Assembly (NCBI RefSeq): GCF_024666525.1 | Contig: NZ_CP088294.1 | Span: 4,798,928 to 4,862,927 of the forward strand | Reading direction: 5' to 3' | Length of the DNA stretch: 64,000 bases | Origin: Pseudomonas sp. J452 | Lineage (GTDB): Bacteria; Pseudomonadota; Gammaproteobacteria; Pseudomonadales; Pseudomonadaceae | In this document: positions 15,368-24,128 of the stretch, in pieces | Layout: each line of letters begins with the position of its first letter | Position numbering within the stretch: the first letter of the stretch is position 1 | Notes under the pieces: generated by a model | Told to the model about the DNA's origin: nothing | What the model saw: only the letters and a program-made list of their open reading frames with translations | The model's database searches: none | Made by a program: the position numbers and the translations under genes

Positions 15368-16712
15368 ATCCCACCCCACTGGTTCCCAATCGACCAAATT
15401 CACTGCGCTCCCGCCCACCCAGATAACCGCCGCCGACATACACTTCAAAGTGCCGGCTAAGTTGCGAAGACAGGTGCAGATTCAACGCATAACTTTGATC
15501 TTCAAGGTTGTAGATAGTCGAAGTTTCCCACGACAGCCGTTGCAACTCCGCCTGATCGCGCTGGACATGCGCCATCAAATATTGACGGCCCAGCATCAGA
15601 TCACGACGTACCGTGTTATCGGTTTCTTGGGCAAACAACAATTGATAATCCCGAAACACCTCGGCACCACTGAAGCGATAGGCCTGTTCCGTCACGTCGA
15701 GGAAGTCGAAGTAATCATCCCAGTTGCTGTCATCCAGCCCCTGATCCTGAAACAGATACTCCACGGAAATGGCCAGGTTATTCTCCGTGGCATAGCGCAA
15801 ACCCGCAGCAAACTGGGTAAACACATCACGTTGCTGCTCAACGAAAACCTCATCGGCACTCGGCAATTGCCAAGACTGCAACTTGGCTAGGGCCGCGGAA
15901 CTAGTTTCGCGAATATCACTGCGATCACGCGCCGCCAGTTCCACATTCAGAATCCAGTCATCCGTCAAGAAACCGCTGGTGCCGAGACCGGCAGCGAAAC
16001 TTTCACCACCTAACAGCACAAACCGCGGATTGAAATCCTCAAATAACGACGAGGTATAGGCCGCGTAATAACGCTCTTCGCCATTGGTGCGCTGCAGCGT
16101 CGTCCACTCGGCAACCCGCGCTTTACTCGACTCATTCGCCAACTGCGGAATGGCGGCCAATTCGACCGTGCCATATTGATTGAACCATGATGCCTGTAGC
16201 GCTACCGAACCTTCGCGATAGCTATCACGCCAGGAAACGCCCATGGCATTGATTACACCCCGCGATGAGTAATTTCCCGGGCTCTGCAAAAAATCCAACG
16301 GACTAACAAAGAAGAACTGGCCGTTGCGAATATCTTTTTTCCCAACATCCACAAACAGTGATTCATGCGGACTTAATGACCAATAGGCTTCACGGATAAA
16401 ACCGTGATTGTCATAGCCATCATTGTCTTGCGCGCTACCGCTTTCACCATCATTCTGCATGCGCTCGCCATAGACATTCACATGTAACTTCGTGGTATCC
16501 ACCGCACAGTCGACGTTCAGCTCGCTGTACAACGCGGAGTGGCGCTGATCCTTACTGAAATCGCCCTGCGGATTGAGCTTGGCATCACGCACCTGCGCCT
16601 GCCCCGCCTCTACCCCGGAATACCCACCCGCACTGCAATCCACGGCCTGCGCAGGCCAGACCTGCATTCCAACGCCCGCACCGAGCGCCAGCAAAATCCA
16701 TTTGCGCATCAT
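15342..16712 (-). CDS. Outer-membrane beta-barrel protein (DUF1302-like)
   Basis: The 456-residue protein begins with a signal peptide (MMRKWILLALGAGVGMQVWPAQA) and continues as alternating amphipathic strands, ending in VGYAGVRAIW, the aromatic C terminus expected of a Bam-assembled barrel. Motifs such as FIREAYWSLSPHESLFVDVG and GQFFFVSPLDFL recall the DUF1302/alginate-export-like family that often accompanies LolA-like proteins. It follows the LolA-like gene by 17 bases. By eye its base composition is clearly lower in G+C than the enzyme genes downstream. It could be the outer-membrane exit or insertion point of the cluster product. Confidence 0.82.
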   Translation of the reverse strand: MMRKWILLALGAGVGMQVWPAQAVDCSAGGYSGVEAGQAQVRDAKLNPQGDFSKDQRHSALYSELNVDCAVDTTKLHVNVYGERMQNDGESGSAQDNDGYDNHGFIREAYWSLSPHESLFVDVGKKDIRNGQFFFVSPLDFLQSPGNYSSRGVINAMGVSWRDSYREGSVALQASWFNQYGTVELAAIPQLANESSKARVAEWTTLQRTNGEERYYAAYTSSLFEDFNPRFVLLGGESFAAGLGTSGFLTDDWILNVELAARDRSDIRETSSAALAKLQSWQLPSADEVFVEQQRDVFTQFAAGLRYATENNLAISVEYLFQDQGLDDSNWDDYFDFLDVTEQAYRFSGAEVFRDYQLLFAQETDNTVRRDLMLGRQYLMAHVQRDQAELQRLSWETSTIYNLEDQSYALNLHLSSQLSRHFEVYVGGGYLGGRERSEFGRLGTSGVGYAGVRAIW

Positions 16713-16729
16713 CAGGACACCAACTTCAA

Positions 16730-17557
16730 TTAGCGCAAGCGCAGCAAGTATTCTTTCTGGAAGTAGGCTTCTGGAACTTCTTCGAGGCGCACATCGGAAT
16801 ACAGCATGCGCGTGTACTGCTCTTTCTTCAGGCTGTCCTCGATGTATATCTCGTGCGGCCGATACTCACCAAGGGCCAATTTGTAATCCTTGTACCAGGC
16901 CCGTTTCAGCACCTTATCGCCGGTCGAGAGAAACTCCGCCTTGAACGGCCGGGAAGTTTCCACATCAACCCAGTAACTGATCTTCGGATAGGTCACATGC
17001 GGCCAACGGCGCTGCAACTCCAGGCGGTAGCACGGGCGCCCGTCACAGTCTTCCGTAGCGGCGACTGTCGCAATATAGGAAAGATCGAAGTCAGTGGCGA
17101 CCACATCGCCATTTGAAACCTGCCCAACCAGACGCTGCTGACGGGAAATAGGAATCGGCCGGCGCAACTTAGGTTCGTAATACCAAAGTTTATCGAAGAT
17201 CGATAACAACGACTTGCCACGCTCAGTTGGCGGATCAACAAAGCGCACCAAGGCGCGCGCATCACCGGCTTGCTCGGCAGTGGGCTTATAAAAGCGCATG
17301 GCGACGTCGAGACTTTGCCGGGAAACTTCTTGCTCGCCTTTCATTTCGACCAGGGTCAACGCATAACGAAAGGGTTCGGCAGGCGCTCGAATACGGTCGG
17401 CGCGACGAATAATCGCGACAGCCGGAGAGGATTCTTCGGTGGCTACAGAGGAAACAACGGAGTTATCTACGGGTACGGCTTCAGAAACCGCCGCACTATT
17501 CGGCGAAATAGCAAACAGCCCAAGTGCCAATAGAATAGAAATAACAGACGCTTGCAT
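16730..17557 (-). CDS. LolA-like outer-membrane lipoprotein-sorting family protein
   Basis: This periplasmic protein of the LolA-like family often annotated outer membrane lipoprotein-sorting protein is 275 residues with a signal peptide (MQASVISILLALGLFAISP). The family core is recognisable: ALVRFVDPPTERGKSLL, KLWYYEPKLRRPIPIS, then DLSYIATVAATEDCDGRPCY, YWVDVETSRPFKAEF and a C-terminal KKEQYTRMLYSDVRLEEVP. The ATG at 17557 is preferred over a TTG seven codons upstream. It is the first gene of the cluster and resembles the lipid carriers that accompany FtsX-type permeases and DUF1302-like barrels. It probably carries a hydrophobic product across the periplasm rather than housekeeping lipoproteins. 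Confidence 0.85.
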   Translation of the reverse strand: MQASVISILLALGLFAISPNSAAVSEAVPVDNSVVSSVATEESSPAVAIIRRADRIRAPAEPFRYALTLVEMKGEQEVSRQSLDVAMRFYKPTAEQAGDARALVRFVDPPTERGKSLLSIFDKLWYYEPKLRRPIPISRQQRLVGQVSNGDVVATDFDLSYIATVAATEDCDGRPCYRLELQRRWPHVTYPKISYWVDVETSRPFKAEFLSTGDKVLKRAWYKDYKLALGEYRPHEIYIEDSLKKEQYTRMLYSDVRLEEVPEAYFQKEYLLRLR

Positions 17558-17622
17558 CCCTTTCCCCTGCACTACCAATTAGAACGGCAGCCTAAATATT
17601 GCAGAAATTATTATTTTTATTA

Positions 17623-17648
17623 ACGACTCACTACTTCCATGGAGTCGT
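17623..17648 (-). promoter_or_regulatory. Hairpin in the leader of the acyl cluster mRNA
   Basis: Seven-base arms (ACGACTC at 17623-17629, GAGTCGT at 17642-17648) flank a 12-base loop, inside the predicted 110-base untranslated leader of the LolA-like gene. On the plus strand the stem is followed by TTTTATT, so it could also stop transcription entering from the other side. An attenuation or RNA-stability role is conjecture. Confidence 0.35.
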
Positions 17649-17673
17649 TTTATTAAGCGGAAAACGCTGGCGC

Positions 17674-17703
17674 ATCCTATTTTTATATTTGCGCCGCTGT
17701 CAA
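17674..17703 (-). promoter_or_regulatory. Sigma70-like promoter of the acyl/export cluster
   Basis: Reading the minus strand, a perfect -35 TTGACA (17698-17703) is followed after 18 bases by a TAGGAT -10 (17674-17679, four of six matches). The predicted start near 17667 lies about 110 bases before the LolA-like ATG. The spacer and surroundings are markedly A+T rich. Confidence 0.6.
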
Positions 17704-18061
17704 CACGGCGCCTTTCCCGAGGACTCGCCGAGTACGAACCAGCGCACATTAAAGCGGTCACCAAATGAACTGAAAACTCAATTTAAATCGATCAAAAGAA
17801 CAGCGACCATTTTCATGCAAATGTCACAGCTATTAAATTTAGGGCACTTAAATAGCCGACATTCTTGTGACCAGACAGTCACGAATAAGAGCCGATTTAA
17901 CCACCACAGCAGCTGTTCTAGAGGGGGCCAGGCCAGGCGCATTGAGCCATGCTGCAAGCATGATTAGTGCACTTTATCTCGCGAGCGATTTCGCCACCCA
18001 GCAGCTGACCAGCCAGGTGGAGCGGAAAAATGTCGGATAACCCGGGACTGAGTGGGCGGCA
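17704..18061. other. A+T-rich intergenic region upstream of the cluster
   Basis: No convincing gene was found here. The left half is much richer in A+T than the window average. It contains an inverted repeat GTGAC-6-GTCAC at 17867-17882, about 165 bases upstream of the promoter, which could be a regulator site. Confidence 0.35.
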
Positions 18062-18128
18062 TGAAAAAAGGATGAGTGGCCGTTTCTGCGGCATGAGTTA
18101 CCACAGGCAACTCAGCAGAAACCGGGCC
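18062..18128 (-). terminator. Probable terminator of the small membrane protein gene
   Basis: On the minus strand a long imperfect hairpin (arms 18115-18128 and 18078-18089, with an inner stem 18109-18113/18095-18099) lies about 50 bases after the stop at 18176. It is followed within about ten bases by a run of six T. The stem is unusually long for a simple terminator. Confidence 0.45.
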
Positions 18129-18175
18129 AAAGAGCAGCTGCCCGCACAGAACGGGCACTTGCTGCGCTGCAGCGA

Positions 18176-18460
18176 TCAGAGCCCGGTGCTGAACCAGGAC
18201 AACAGCAAGGCTGCCAGCAGCGTGATGCCGGCAAAGGCATAGAAGAAGCGATTCAGGCGCCGAGTTGGCTCGTGCAGCAGCGAAGCCTCATCACTCAGTT
18301 CAACCTGGCTACCGGCAACCAGGCCCGCCACCGCACGCTGCTCGCGAAAGCGCGTGGCCAGTAGCAGCCAGGCCCCCGCAACGGCGAAAAACAGGGCCAG
18401 GCTGTTGACCACTTGGGCCGGGTGATTGAACAACAGCGACCAGAAAACCTGCAGCGACAT
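18176..18460 (-). CDS. Small two-helix membrane protein, unknown
   Basis: The 94-residue product has two membrane helices, residues about 17-35 (VVNSLALFFAVAGAWLLLA) and 73-92 (FFYAFAGITLLAALLLSWF). They are joined by a polar loop rich in Arg and Glu (TRFREQRAVAG, EASLLHEPTRRLN). An AGAGG site supports the start at 18460; longer frames upstream lack one. No function recognised. Confidence 0.6.
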   Translation of the reverse strand: MSLQVFWSLLFNHPAQVVNSLALFFAVAGAWLLLATRFREQRAVAGLVAGSQVELSDEASLLHEPTRRLNRFFYAFAGITLLAALLLSWFSTGL

Positions 18461-18727
18461 CAGCAACCTCTGCTTCAGGCGACCTCGGCACACAGCGCCG
18501 GGGCAACGAAAGGAATGGCAGCCAGGCAAATAAGCTGGCGGGCAAAATACGGGGGCGGATTCTACCGAAGCCCTGCACGCATGGCTGTCGTTTCCGACGA
18601 AGTAGCGTCTAGCACTTGGCCCATTACCAATCGATCTGATGAGCGTCATGTTGGTCAACTATGTTTGCGCCTTGCCTGGCTGACTCGCAGCCATATTGGC
18701 AACAACCAGACTAGGGAGACTCGCAGC

Positions 18728-18940
18728 ATGTTCACGGCGCAACCGCAGGATCGTGATTACTTGATCGATTCGCTGGACGATATCGAAACCATCCGACTGG
18801 TCGATGAGCTGTCTATCAACGTGCAGGATCACCATTGGCTGGCCTATTGCGCCTTGGGCGGCCACGAGCACTACGATCTGCCGGATATCGATGAGCAGAC
18901 CGGCATCAGCCTGCCCGAGCTGTACCACGAAGCGGCCTGA
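18728..18940 (+). CDS. Small acidic conserved-looking protein, unknown
   Basis: The 70-residue, strongly acidic protein starts at an ATG with a GGAG site nine bases upstream (AGGGAGACTCGCAGC). It contains DRDYLIDSLDDIETIRLVDE and ends near GISLPELYHEAA. A good terminator follows 15 bases after the stop, which supports it being a real monocistronic gene. No domain was recognised. Confidence 0.6.
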   Translation: MFTAQPQDRDYLIDSLDDIETIRLVDELSINVQDHHWLAYCALGGHEHYDLPDIDEQTGISLPELYHEAA

Positions 18941-18955
18941 TGCGGGCCCGATATG

Positions 18956-18983
18956 AAAAAACCCGGCCTGAGCCGGGTTTTTT
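18956..18983. terminator. Bidirectional rho-independent terminator
   Basis: Perfect 12-base arms (AAAAAACCCGGC and its complement) around the loop CTGA end in six T on either strand. It serves the small acidic gene on the left and the YajG-like gene that converges from the right. Confidence 0.9.
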
Positions 18984-18997
18984 CATACTGCAAAGAC

Positions 18998-19582
18998 TTA
19001 CTGAGCCAGCAACTGACCGATGGTCGGGTCCTTGAAGGCGCGAGTCAGCGCATCGCTGAGCACATCGCCAACCAGCTTGGTGTTGGTTTCCTGGTTCGGC
19101 GCCATGCCGAAGCGCTGGTTCAGCGAGGCGCCGTAGCGGCCGCTGTAGCGACGGCTGCTGTTCTGCACATCGACACGGAAGGTGGCGCTGATATCGGCCT
19201 CGGTGACGTACAGACCTTCTTTCGGCGACTGGTACTTGAGGTCGGCCAGGGTCAGGGTCAGCTGCGGTGCGTTGTAGGCATTGGCGCTCGGAGTGAAGCC
19301 AAGCAGGCGCACGGCGGCCTCGGCCTCGGCCTGCAGGCGCGGCAGGATGTCCGGGCCCTGCACACTGATCGCGCTGGTTTCCGGATACAGGCCGCCACGG
19401 GTGCCGAGGTTCGGCGAGGCACGTCCATCGGCAACCCGCACCACCACCGGCTGCCCCTGGCCCACGGCGACCAGGGCCGCGTTGAGGCGCGGTTGCGGTT
19501 TGAGTTGCTGCGGGCTGTGGGCACAGCCGACCAGGGCCAGGCTGAACAGGGCGATCAGGCCGAGCAGCGCACGGTTCATCAT
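18998..19582 (-). CDS. YajG-family lipoprotein
   Basis: The 194-residue predicted outer-membrane lipoprotein has signal peptide MMNRALLGLIALFSLALVGC with a lipobox cysteine at residue 20. The YajG-type core follows: VVVRVADGRASPNLGTRGG, ISVQGPDILPRLQAEAE, LTLADLKYQ and a C-terminal LVGDVLSDALTRAFKD. Function in the family is not established; it is often near peptidoglycan or envelope genes. It ends 15 bases from the shared terminator. Confidence 0.8.
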   Translation of the reverse strand: MMNRALLGLIALFSLALVGCAHSPQQLKPQPRLNAALVAVGQGQPVVVRVADGRASPNLGTRGGLYPETSAISVQGPDILPRLQAEAEAAVRLLGFTPSANAYNAPQLTLTLADLKYQSPKEGLYVTEADISATFRVDVQNSSRRYSGRYGASLNQRFGMAPNQETNTKLVGDVLSDALTRAFKDPTIGQLLAQ

Positions 19583-19749
19583 GCTTGATCTCTCCAGAAG
19601 GGGGTTGCGGAAAATGGCCGGCAGTATACCCAGCAGGATTCTGGGCTGACAGCTGGTTTTTCTGACCACGCCAGCGTCACGCGGGTTCCTGTCATGCCCC
19701 TGTCACCCGACCATGGGATAAGGAGCGGGCCAACCAAGAGGACAGCCTG

Positions 19750-19983
19750 ATGATGAGTTTGTGGAGCCTGCTCAGCCCGCGCCGCAAGATGCACTGCTAT
19801 GCCCTGCTGGATAGCGACGGTCGCTGCCGGGCCTTGCGCGAGAGCACTGTGATGCCCAGCGCGCCAGGCTGGGTACAAATCAAGGAAGTGCGCATCTGCT
19901 GGTTGGGCCAGGAGCTGCCAGTCGGGGAGATTGTTCTGCCCCGACAACAATTCAGCCGCCCGAGAGCGATGGTAGCTGCATAA
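19750..19983 (+). CDS. Small hypothetical protein
   Basis: The 77-residue basic protein (MMSLWSLLSPRRKMHCYALL at its start) has an AGAGG site seven bases before the first ATG and a strong terminator directly after its stop. The body (GRCRALRESTVMPSAPGWVQ, then VRICWLGQELPVGEIVLPR) looks like a small beta-rich domain. No family recognised. Confidence 0.6.
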   Translation: MMSLWSLLSPRRKMHCYALLDSDGRCRALRESTVMPSAPGWVQIKEVRICWLGQELPVGEIVLPRQQFSRPRAMVAA

Positions 19984-20011
19984 AAAAACCGCCCCGAGAG
20001 GCGGTTTTTTT
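19982..20011. terminator. Bidirectional rho-independent terminator
   Basis: Twelve-base perfect arms (AAAAAAACCGCC and complement) around a six-base loop, with T-runs on both strands, lie between the small plus-strand gene and the convergent mqo. Confidence 0.9.
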
Positions 20012-20028
20012 ATCGTGCATCAGACTCT

Positions 20029-21519
20029 TTAAGCATTCAGCTGCAGGCGATCTGCCGTCTGCGCACTGACTTCGCGGTACAGCTCGGCATTCTCCTCCAG
20101 CACCGCTTCGCGGGCCGGGAAGATTTCCTTGAGCTTGCTCGCCCAGGCGTCGCTCTTGGCCTGTTCGGCGAAGCAACGCTCGATCAGGTTGAGCATGATC
20201 GACACGGTCACCGAAGCGCCCGGCGAAGCGCCCAGCAGGGCGGCGATGGTGCCATCCTCGGCCGATACCAGCTCGGTACCGAACTGCAGGATGCCGCCCT
20301 TCTTCGGGTCTTTCTTGATGATCTGCACGCGCTGACCGGCCACTTCCAGGCTCCAGTCCTCGGCTTTGACCTGTGGATAGAACTTGCGCAGGGCATCCAG
20401 GCGCTGGTCCTGGGACTGCAACACTTCCTTGATCAGGTAGCGGGTCAGGTCCATGTTGTCGCGGGCCACGGCCAGCATCGGGCCGATGTTGCTCGGGCGT
20501 ACCGACAGCGGCAGGTCGAGGAACGAACCGTACTTGAGGAACTTGGTGGTGAAGCCGGCATAGGGGCCGAACAGCAGCGAAGTTTTGCCATCCACCACAC
20601 GGGTGTCGAGGTGCGGCACCGACATCGGCGGCGCGCCGACTTCGGCCTGGCTGTAGACCTTGGCCTGGTGCAGCTTGACCACTTCCGGGTTGTCGCAACG
20701 CAGCCACTGGCCACTCACCGGGAAGCCGCCGAAGCCCTTGCCTTCCGGAATGCCGGACAGTTGCAGGAGCGGCAGCGCGCCGCCACCGGCGCCGAGGAAG
20801 ACGAACTTGGTCGTTACTTCACGCTGCTCGCCGGTCTTGCTGTTCTTGATCTCGACCGACCAGCCCTGGCTAGTGCGCTTGAGACCGGTAACTTTCTGGT
20901 TGTAGCTGACGTTGACGTCGACCTGGCTGGCCAGGTGCTGCAGCAGCTGATTGGTCAGCGCACCGAAGTTGACGTCGGTACCGTTCAGCGAACGGGTCGC
21001 AGCGATGCACTCGCTGGCATCGCGGCCCTGCATCATCAGCGGCATCCACTCGGCCATGGCGGCCTTGTCTTCGCTGTATTCCATGCCTTCGAAGGCATGG
21101 TGCTGGCTCAGTGCGGCGTGCCGGGTCTTGAGGAAGCCGACGTCCTTCTCGCCACGCACGAAGCTCAGGTGCGGTACCGGGTTGATGAAGTTGCGCGGCG
21201 AGCCGAAGCTGCTCTTGCCACACAGATAGGACCAGAACTGCTTGGAGACTTCGAACTGGGTGTTGATCTGCACGGCCTTCTTGATATCGACCGAACCATC
21301 CGCCGCCTGCGGGGTATAGTTCAGCTCACAGAGGCCGGCGTGACCGGTACCGGCGTTGTTCCACGGGTTGGAACTCTCGATCGCACCAGAAGAGCGCAGC
21401 TCGGCGATTTCCAGCTTGAGGCCGGGGTCGAGCTCCTTGAGCAACACCGCCAGGGTGGCGCTCATGATGCCGGCGCCAACCAGCAGCACATCCACAGTTT
21501 CGTGATTGACTTGCGTCAT
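20029..21519 (-). CDS. mqo: Malate:quinone oxidoreductase
   Basis: This membrane-associated FAD enzyme oxidises malate to oxaloacetate and passes electrons to the quinone pool, replacing or supplementing malate dehydrogenase. The 496-residue protein starts with the FAD-binding [19 protein letters not shown] and carries family stretches [17 protein letters not shown] and [19 protein letters not shown], ending in [12 protein letters not shown] and the Mqo C-terminal helix. The start at 21519 has a GGAGAAG site. A neighbouring PA4642-like gene matches the PAO1 mqoB locus from memory. Confidence 0.97.
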   Translation of the reverse strand: MTQVNHETVDVLLVGAGIMSATLAVLLKELDPGLKLEIAELRSSGAIESSNPWNNAGTGHAGLCELNYTPQAADGSVDIKKAVQINTQFEVSKQFWSYLCGKSSFGSPRNFINPVPHLSFVRGEKDVGFLKTRHAALSQHHAFEGMEYSEDKAAMAEWMPLMMQGRDASECIAATRSLNGTDVNFGALTNQLLQHLASQVDVNVSYNQKVTGLKRTSQGWSVEIKNSKTGEQREVTTKFVFLGAGGGALPLLQLSGIPEGKGFGGFPVSGQWLRCDNPEVVKLHQAKVYSQAEVGAPPMSVPHLDTRVVDGKTSLLFGPYAGFTTKFLKYGSFLDLPLSVRPSNIGPMLAVARDNMDLTRYLIKEVLQSQDQRLDALRKFYPQVKAEDWSLEVAGQRVQIIKKDPKKGGILQFGTELVSAEDGTIAALLGASPGASVTVSIMLNLIERCFAEQAKSDAWASKLKEIFPAREAVLEENAELYREVSAQTADRLQLNA

Positions 21520-21910
21520 TAACGCTTCTCCAAGATCTGCAGTACCAAATTGATGGCATCGGCCTTTTGAGCCGCGCATCAACCACTAATCACTGACAGC
21601 CAGACAGGTGCCTGGAATATCGTAGCGGCGATCATCAGGGGCCGTTGACTCGGCCTGACCCGATTCCTCACCACCTCTCATTGGCATGCGCCACCTGTGG
21701 GCAGCCCATGCGCTCAAACTCCGCAACACCACCGCTTTCGCCCGCCGAGCCTGCAAGCGCTCAAGGCTGGACTGCAGCGCGCGCCTGCCGAACAGGCGCA
21801 AGCCGACCTTTGCCGGGCGGATTTTACGGCGCGCACAATACCATTAATGACGCATTTTCAGACGCAAAAATTGCGCCGATAACATCCGTCGATCCTGTTT
21901 ATTGGCCGAA
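21520..21910. other. Intergenic region upstream of mqo
   Basis: About 390 bases without a convincing gene. It must contain the mqo promoter on the minus strand; no clear -35/-10 pair was found. The right-hand 100 bases, after the PA4642-like stop, are richer in A+T. Confidence 0.4.
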
Positions 21911-22198
21911 TCAGCCGCGTGCGGCCTTGATCGCCTCGATATAAGGCTCGGCCAGGCGCTGATCCTGGATCAGGGCGACGAAGTCATGGCCCTGGGCATC
22001 CTGGGCATTCAGGTCGTAACCGGCGTCCTTGAAAAAGCCGAGGAAACGCTCGAAATCGTCGATACGCAGGCCACGGTAGGCCTTGACCAGCTTGTGCAGG
22101 GACGGCGGCGTGGCATCGGCCGGTTCAACCGCGAGGAACAGCTTGATCGAGTCTTCGCTGATTTCTTCGCCAATCACCTGTTTCTTGTCTTTACGCAT
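21911..22198 (-). CDS. PA4642-family conserved protein
   Basis: The 95-residue soluble protein (MRKDKKQVIGEEISEDSIKL, then ATPPSLHKLVKAYRGLRIDD and LGFFKDAGYDLNAQDAQGHD) matches what I recall of the small Pseudomonas protein encoded next to mqoB. No enzymatic motif is present. The ATG at 22198 with GGAG six bases upstream is preferred over two start codons further upstream that lack a ribosome site. Confidence 0.8.
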   Translation of the reverse strand: MRKDKKQVIGEEISEDSIKLFLAVEPADATPPSLHKLVKAYRGLRIDDFERFLGFFKDAGYDLNAQDAQGHDFVALIQDQRLAEPYIEAIKAARG

Positions 22199-22344
22199 CA
22201 CGCACTCCAGCTCGGCGACCATCACGGGGCCGGCAGTTTACCCTTGCCCGCCAGTGCGCTCAACGCGACTAAATGATCCAGCGCAGAGCAAACCCACACG
22301 AAGCGCAAGCCTTTATACTGCCGCCAGTCGACATGGAGCCTGCG

Positions 22345-24066
22345 ATGCCTCTCCCCCAGCTGTTTGCCGCCTGGCGTCAGGCCTGGCGTGCCGGTTACTC
22401 GCTACAGGCCCTGCGCGGCGACCTCAGCGCCGGCCTGACCGTCGGCATCATCGCCATTCCCCTGGCCATGGCCCTGGCGATTGCCGTCGGCGTACCGCCG
22501 CAACATGGCCTGTACACCGTCCTGATCTCCGCTCCGCTGATCGCCCTGACCGGCGGCTCGCGTTTCAATATCTCCGGACCAACCGCGGCCTTCGTGGTGA
22601 TTCTGCTGCCCATCACCCAGCAATACGGCCTCGGCGGCCTGTTGCTGTGCACCCTGCTGGCCGGGCTGATCCTGATTGCCCTGGGGCTGGGACGCGCCGG
22701 CAAGCTGATCGAGTTCGTGCCCTACCCGGTGACGCTCGGCTTCACCGCCGGCATCGGCATCGTGATTGCCGTGCTGCAGATCAAGGACCTGCTCGGCCTG
22801 CGCCTGGCCGGTGCGCCACAGCATGTGGTCGAGCACCTGCAGCTGATCGGCCAGGCCCTGCCGGACTTCCACCCCGGTGACGTACTGATCGCCAGCGCCA
22901 GCCTGGCCACCCTGCTGCTGTGGCCGAAACTGCTGCCCAAGGTGCCGGGCCACCTGGTCGCCCTGGCTGTCGGCGCCCTGCTCGCGCTGCTGCTGGAATC
23001 GCTCGGCCTGCCGGTGGCGACCCTCGGCGAGCGCTTCAGCTATACCGTGGACGGCGTCAGTCATCCCGGCATCCCACCCTTCCTGCCTGAATTCGCCTGG
23101 CCCTGGCAATTACCGGGGGCAGATGGCAAACCCTTGCTGCTGTCCTTCGAGCTGATCCGCCAGTTGTTGGCCCCGGCCTTCGCCATCGCCATGCTCGGCG
23201 CCATCGAGTCATTGCTGTGCGCGGTGGTCGCCGATGGCATGACCGGCAGCAAGCACGATCCGAATGCCGAGCTGATCGGCCAGGGCCTGGGCAATCTGCT
23301 CGCCCCGCTGTTCGGCGGCATCACCGCCACCGCCGCCATCGCCCGCAGTGCCGCCAACGTGCGCGCCGGCGCCTTTTCGCCGCTAGCGGCGATCATCCAT
23401 GCCGGCGTGGTGCTGCTGGCCATGCTGTTCCTGGCGCCCCTGTTCAGCTACCTGCCGATGTCCGCACTGGCCGCCCTGCTGCTGGTGGTGGCGTGGAACA
23501 TGAGCGAGCCAGGCCATGTGCTGCACACCCTGCGTATCGCCCCGCGCAGCGACGTACTGGTGCTGCTCACCTGCCTGTTGCTCACCGTGCTGTTCGACAT
23601 GGTCCTGGCGGTCGGGGTCGGCCTGCTGCTGGCCACCGGCATCTTCATCAAGCGCATGAGCGAGCTGACCGATACCGCCGTGCTGCCGGGGCACCAGCTG
23701 CAGAGTCTCGGCGAGCTGCCGCCCCAGGTGCTGGCCTACAGCATCCGCGGCCCGCTGTTCTTCGGCGCGGCGGAGAAGGCCCTGAGCGTGCTGCGCCGCT
23801 TCAATCCGGAAGTGCGGGTGGTGATCGTCGACATGAGCGCGGTGCCGCTGCTGGACATGACCGCCCTGGCCGCCCTGGACAACGTGCTGCGCGACTACCG
23901 CAAACAGGATATCGGCCTGGTACTGGTCGGCGTGGCGCCACGCCTGCGCCTGAAACTGCGGCGGGCCGGGGTGCAGCGTGAGAATGGCCGGCTGGCCTAT
24001 ATGCGTGACCTGCCCCAGGCACGGGCCAAGGCGCTGAGCTGGCTGGAGCAAGCGGGTAATCCGTAG
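22345..24066 (+). CDS. SulP-family anion (sulfate-type) transporter with STAS domain
   Basis: This 573-residue inner-membrane transporter carries the SulP core: RGDLSAGLTVGIIAIPLAMA, GGSRFNISGPTAAFVVILLP, and GGITATAAIARSAANVRAGA. About ten to twelve helices are followed by a cytoplasmic STAS domain (residues about 465-565, VVIVDMSAVPLLDMTALAAL). The ATG at 22345 has GGAG six bases before it, better than the ATG at 22333. Substrate could be sulfate, bicarbonate or another anion. Its stop codon lies inside the left arm of a long palindrome. Confidence 0.93.
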   Translation: MPLPQLFAAWRQAWRAGYSLQALRGDLSAGLTVGIIAIPLAMALAIAVGVPPQHGLYTVLISAPLIALTGGSRFNISGPTAAFVVILLPITQQYGLGGLLLCTLLAGLILIALGLGRAGKLIEFVPYPVTLGFTAGIGIVIAVLQIKDLLGLRLAGAPQHVVEHLQLIGQALPDFHPGDVLIASASLATLLLWPKLLPKVPGHLVALAVGALLALLLESLGLPVATLGERFSYTVDGVSHPGIPPFLPEFAWPWQLPGADGKPLLLSFELIRQLLAPAFAIAMLGAIESLLCAVVADGMTGSKHDPNAELIGQGLGNLLAPLFGGITATAAIARSAANVRAGAFSPLAAIIHAGVVLLAMLFLAPLFSYLPMSALAALLLVVAWNMSEPGHVLHTLRIAPRSDVLVLLTCLLLTVLFDMVLAVGVGLLLATGIFIKRMSELTDTAVLPGHQLQSLGELPPQVLAYSIRGPLFFGAAEKALSVLRRFNPEVRVVIVDMSAVPLLDMTALAALDNVLRDYRKQDIGLVLVGVAPRLRLKLRRAGVQRENGRLAYMRDLPQARAKALSWLEQAGNP

Positions 24067-24123
24067 CCCGGATGCAATCCGGGAGCGGAGTTGCCGGCTT
24101 CCCGGATTGCATCCGGGCTACGG
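24061..24123. repeat. REP-like perfect palindrome
   Basis: Two 23-base arms (24061-24083, 24101-24123) match perfectly around a 17-base spacer; the core is TAGCCCGGATGCAATCCGG. The left arm contains the stop codon of the SulP gene. The same arm sequence recurs at 45825-45876. It may act as a terminator or mRNA-stabilising stem between convergent genes. Confidence 0.9.
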
Positions 24124-24128
24124 AAGGG

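Noticed and set aside
16730-17557. Housekeeping LolA
   Set aside because: The protein is longer than LolA, carries the RGKSLL and KLWYYEPKLRR blocks of the separate LolA-like family, and is not beside ftsK or rarA.
17964-18242. Short frames in the intergenic region upstream of the cluster
   Set aside because: Poor starts and composition, and they overlap the hairpin at 18062-18128.
21586-21801. Minus-strand frame upstream of mqo as a small gene
   Set aside because: Arg-rich shadow-like composition, no ribosome site and no domain; treated as intergenic.
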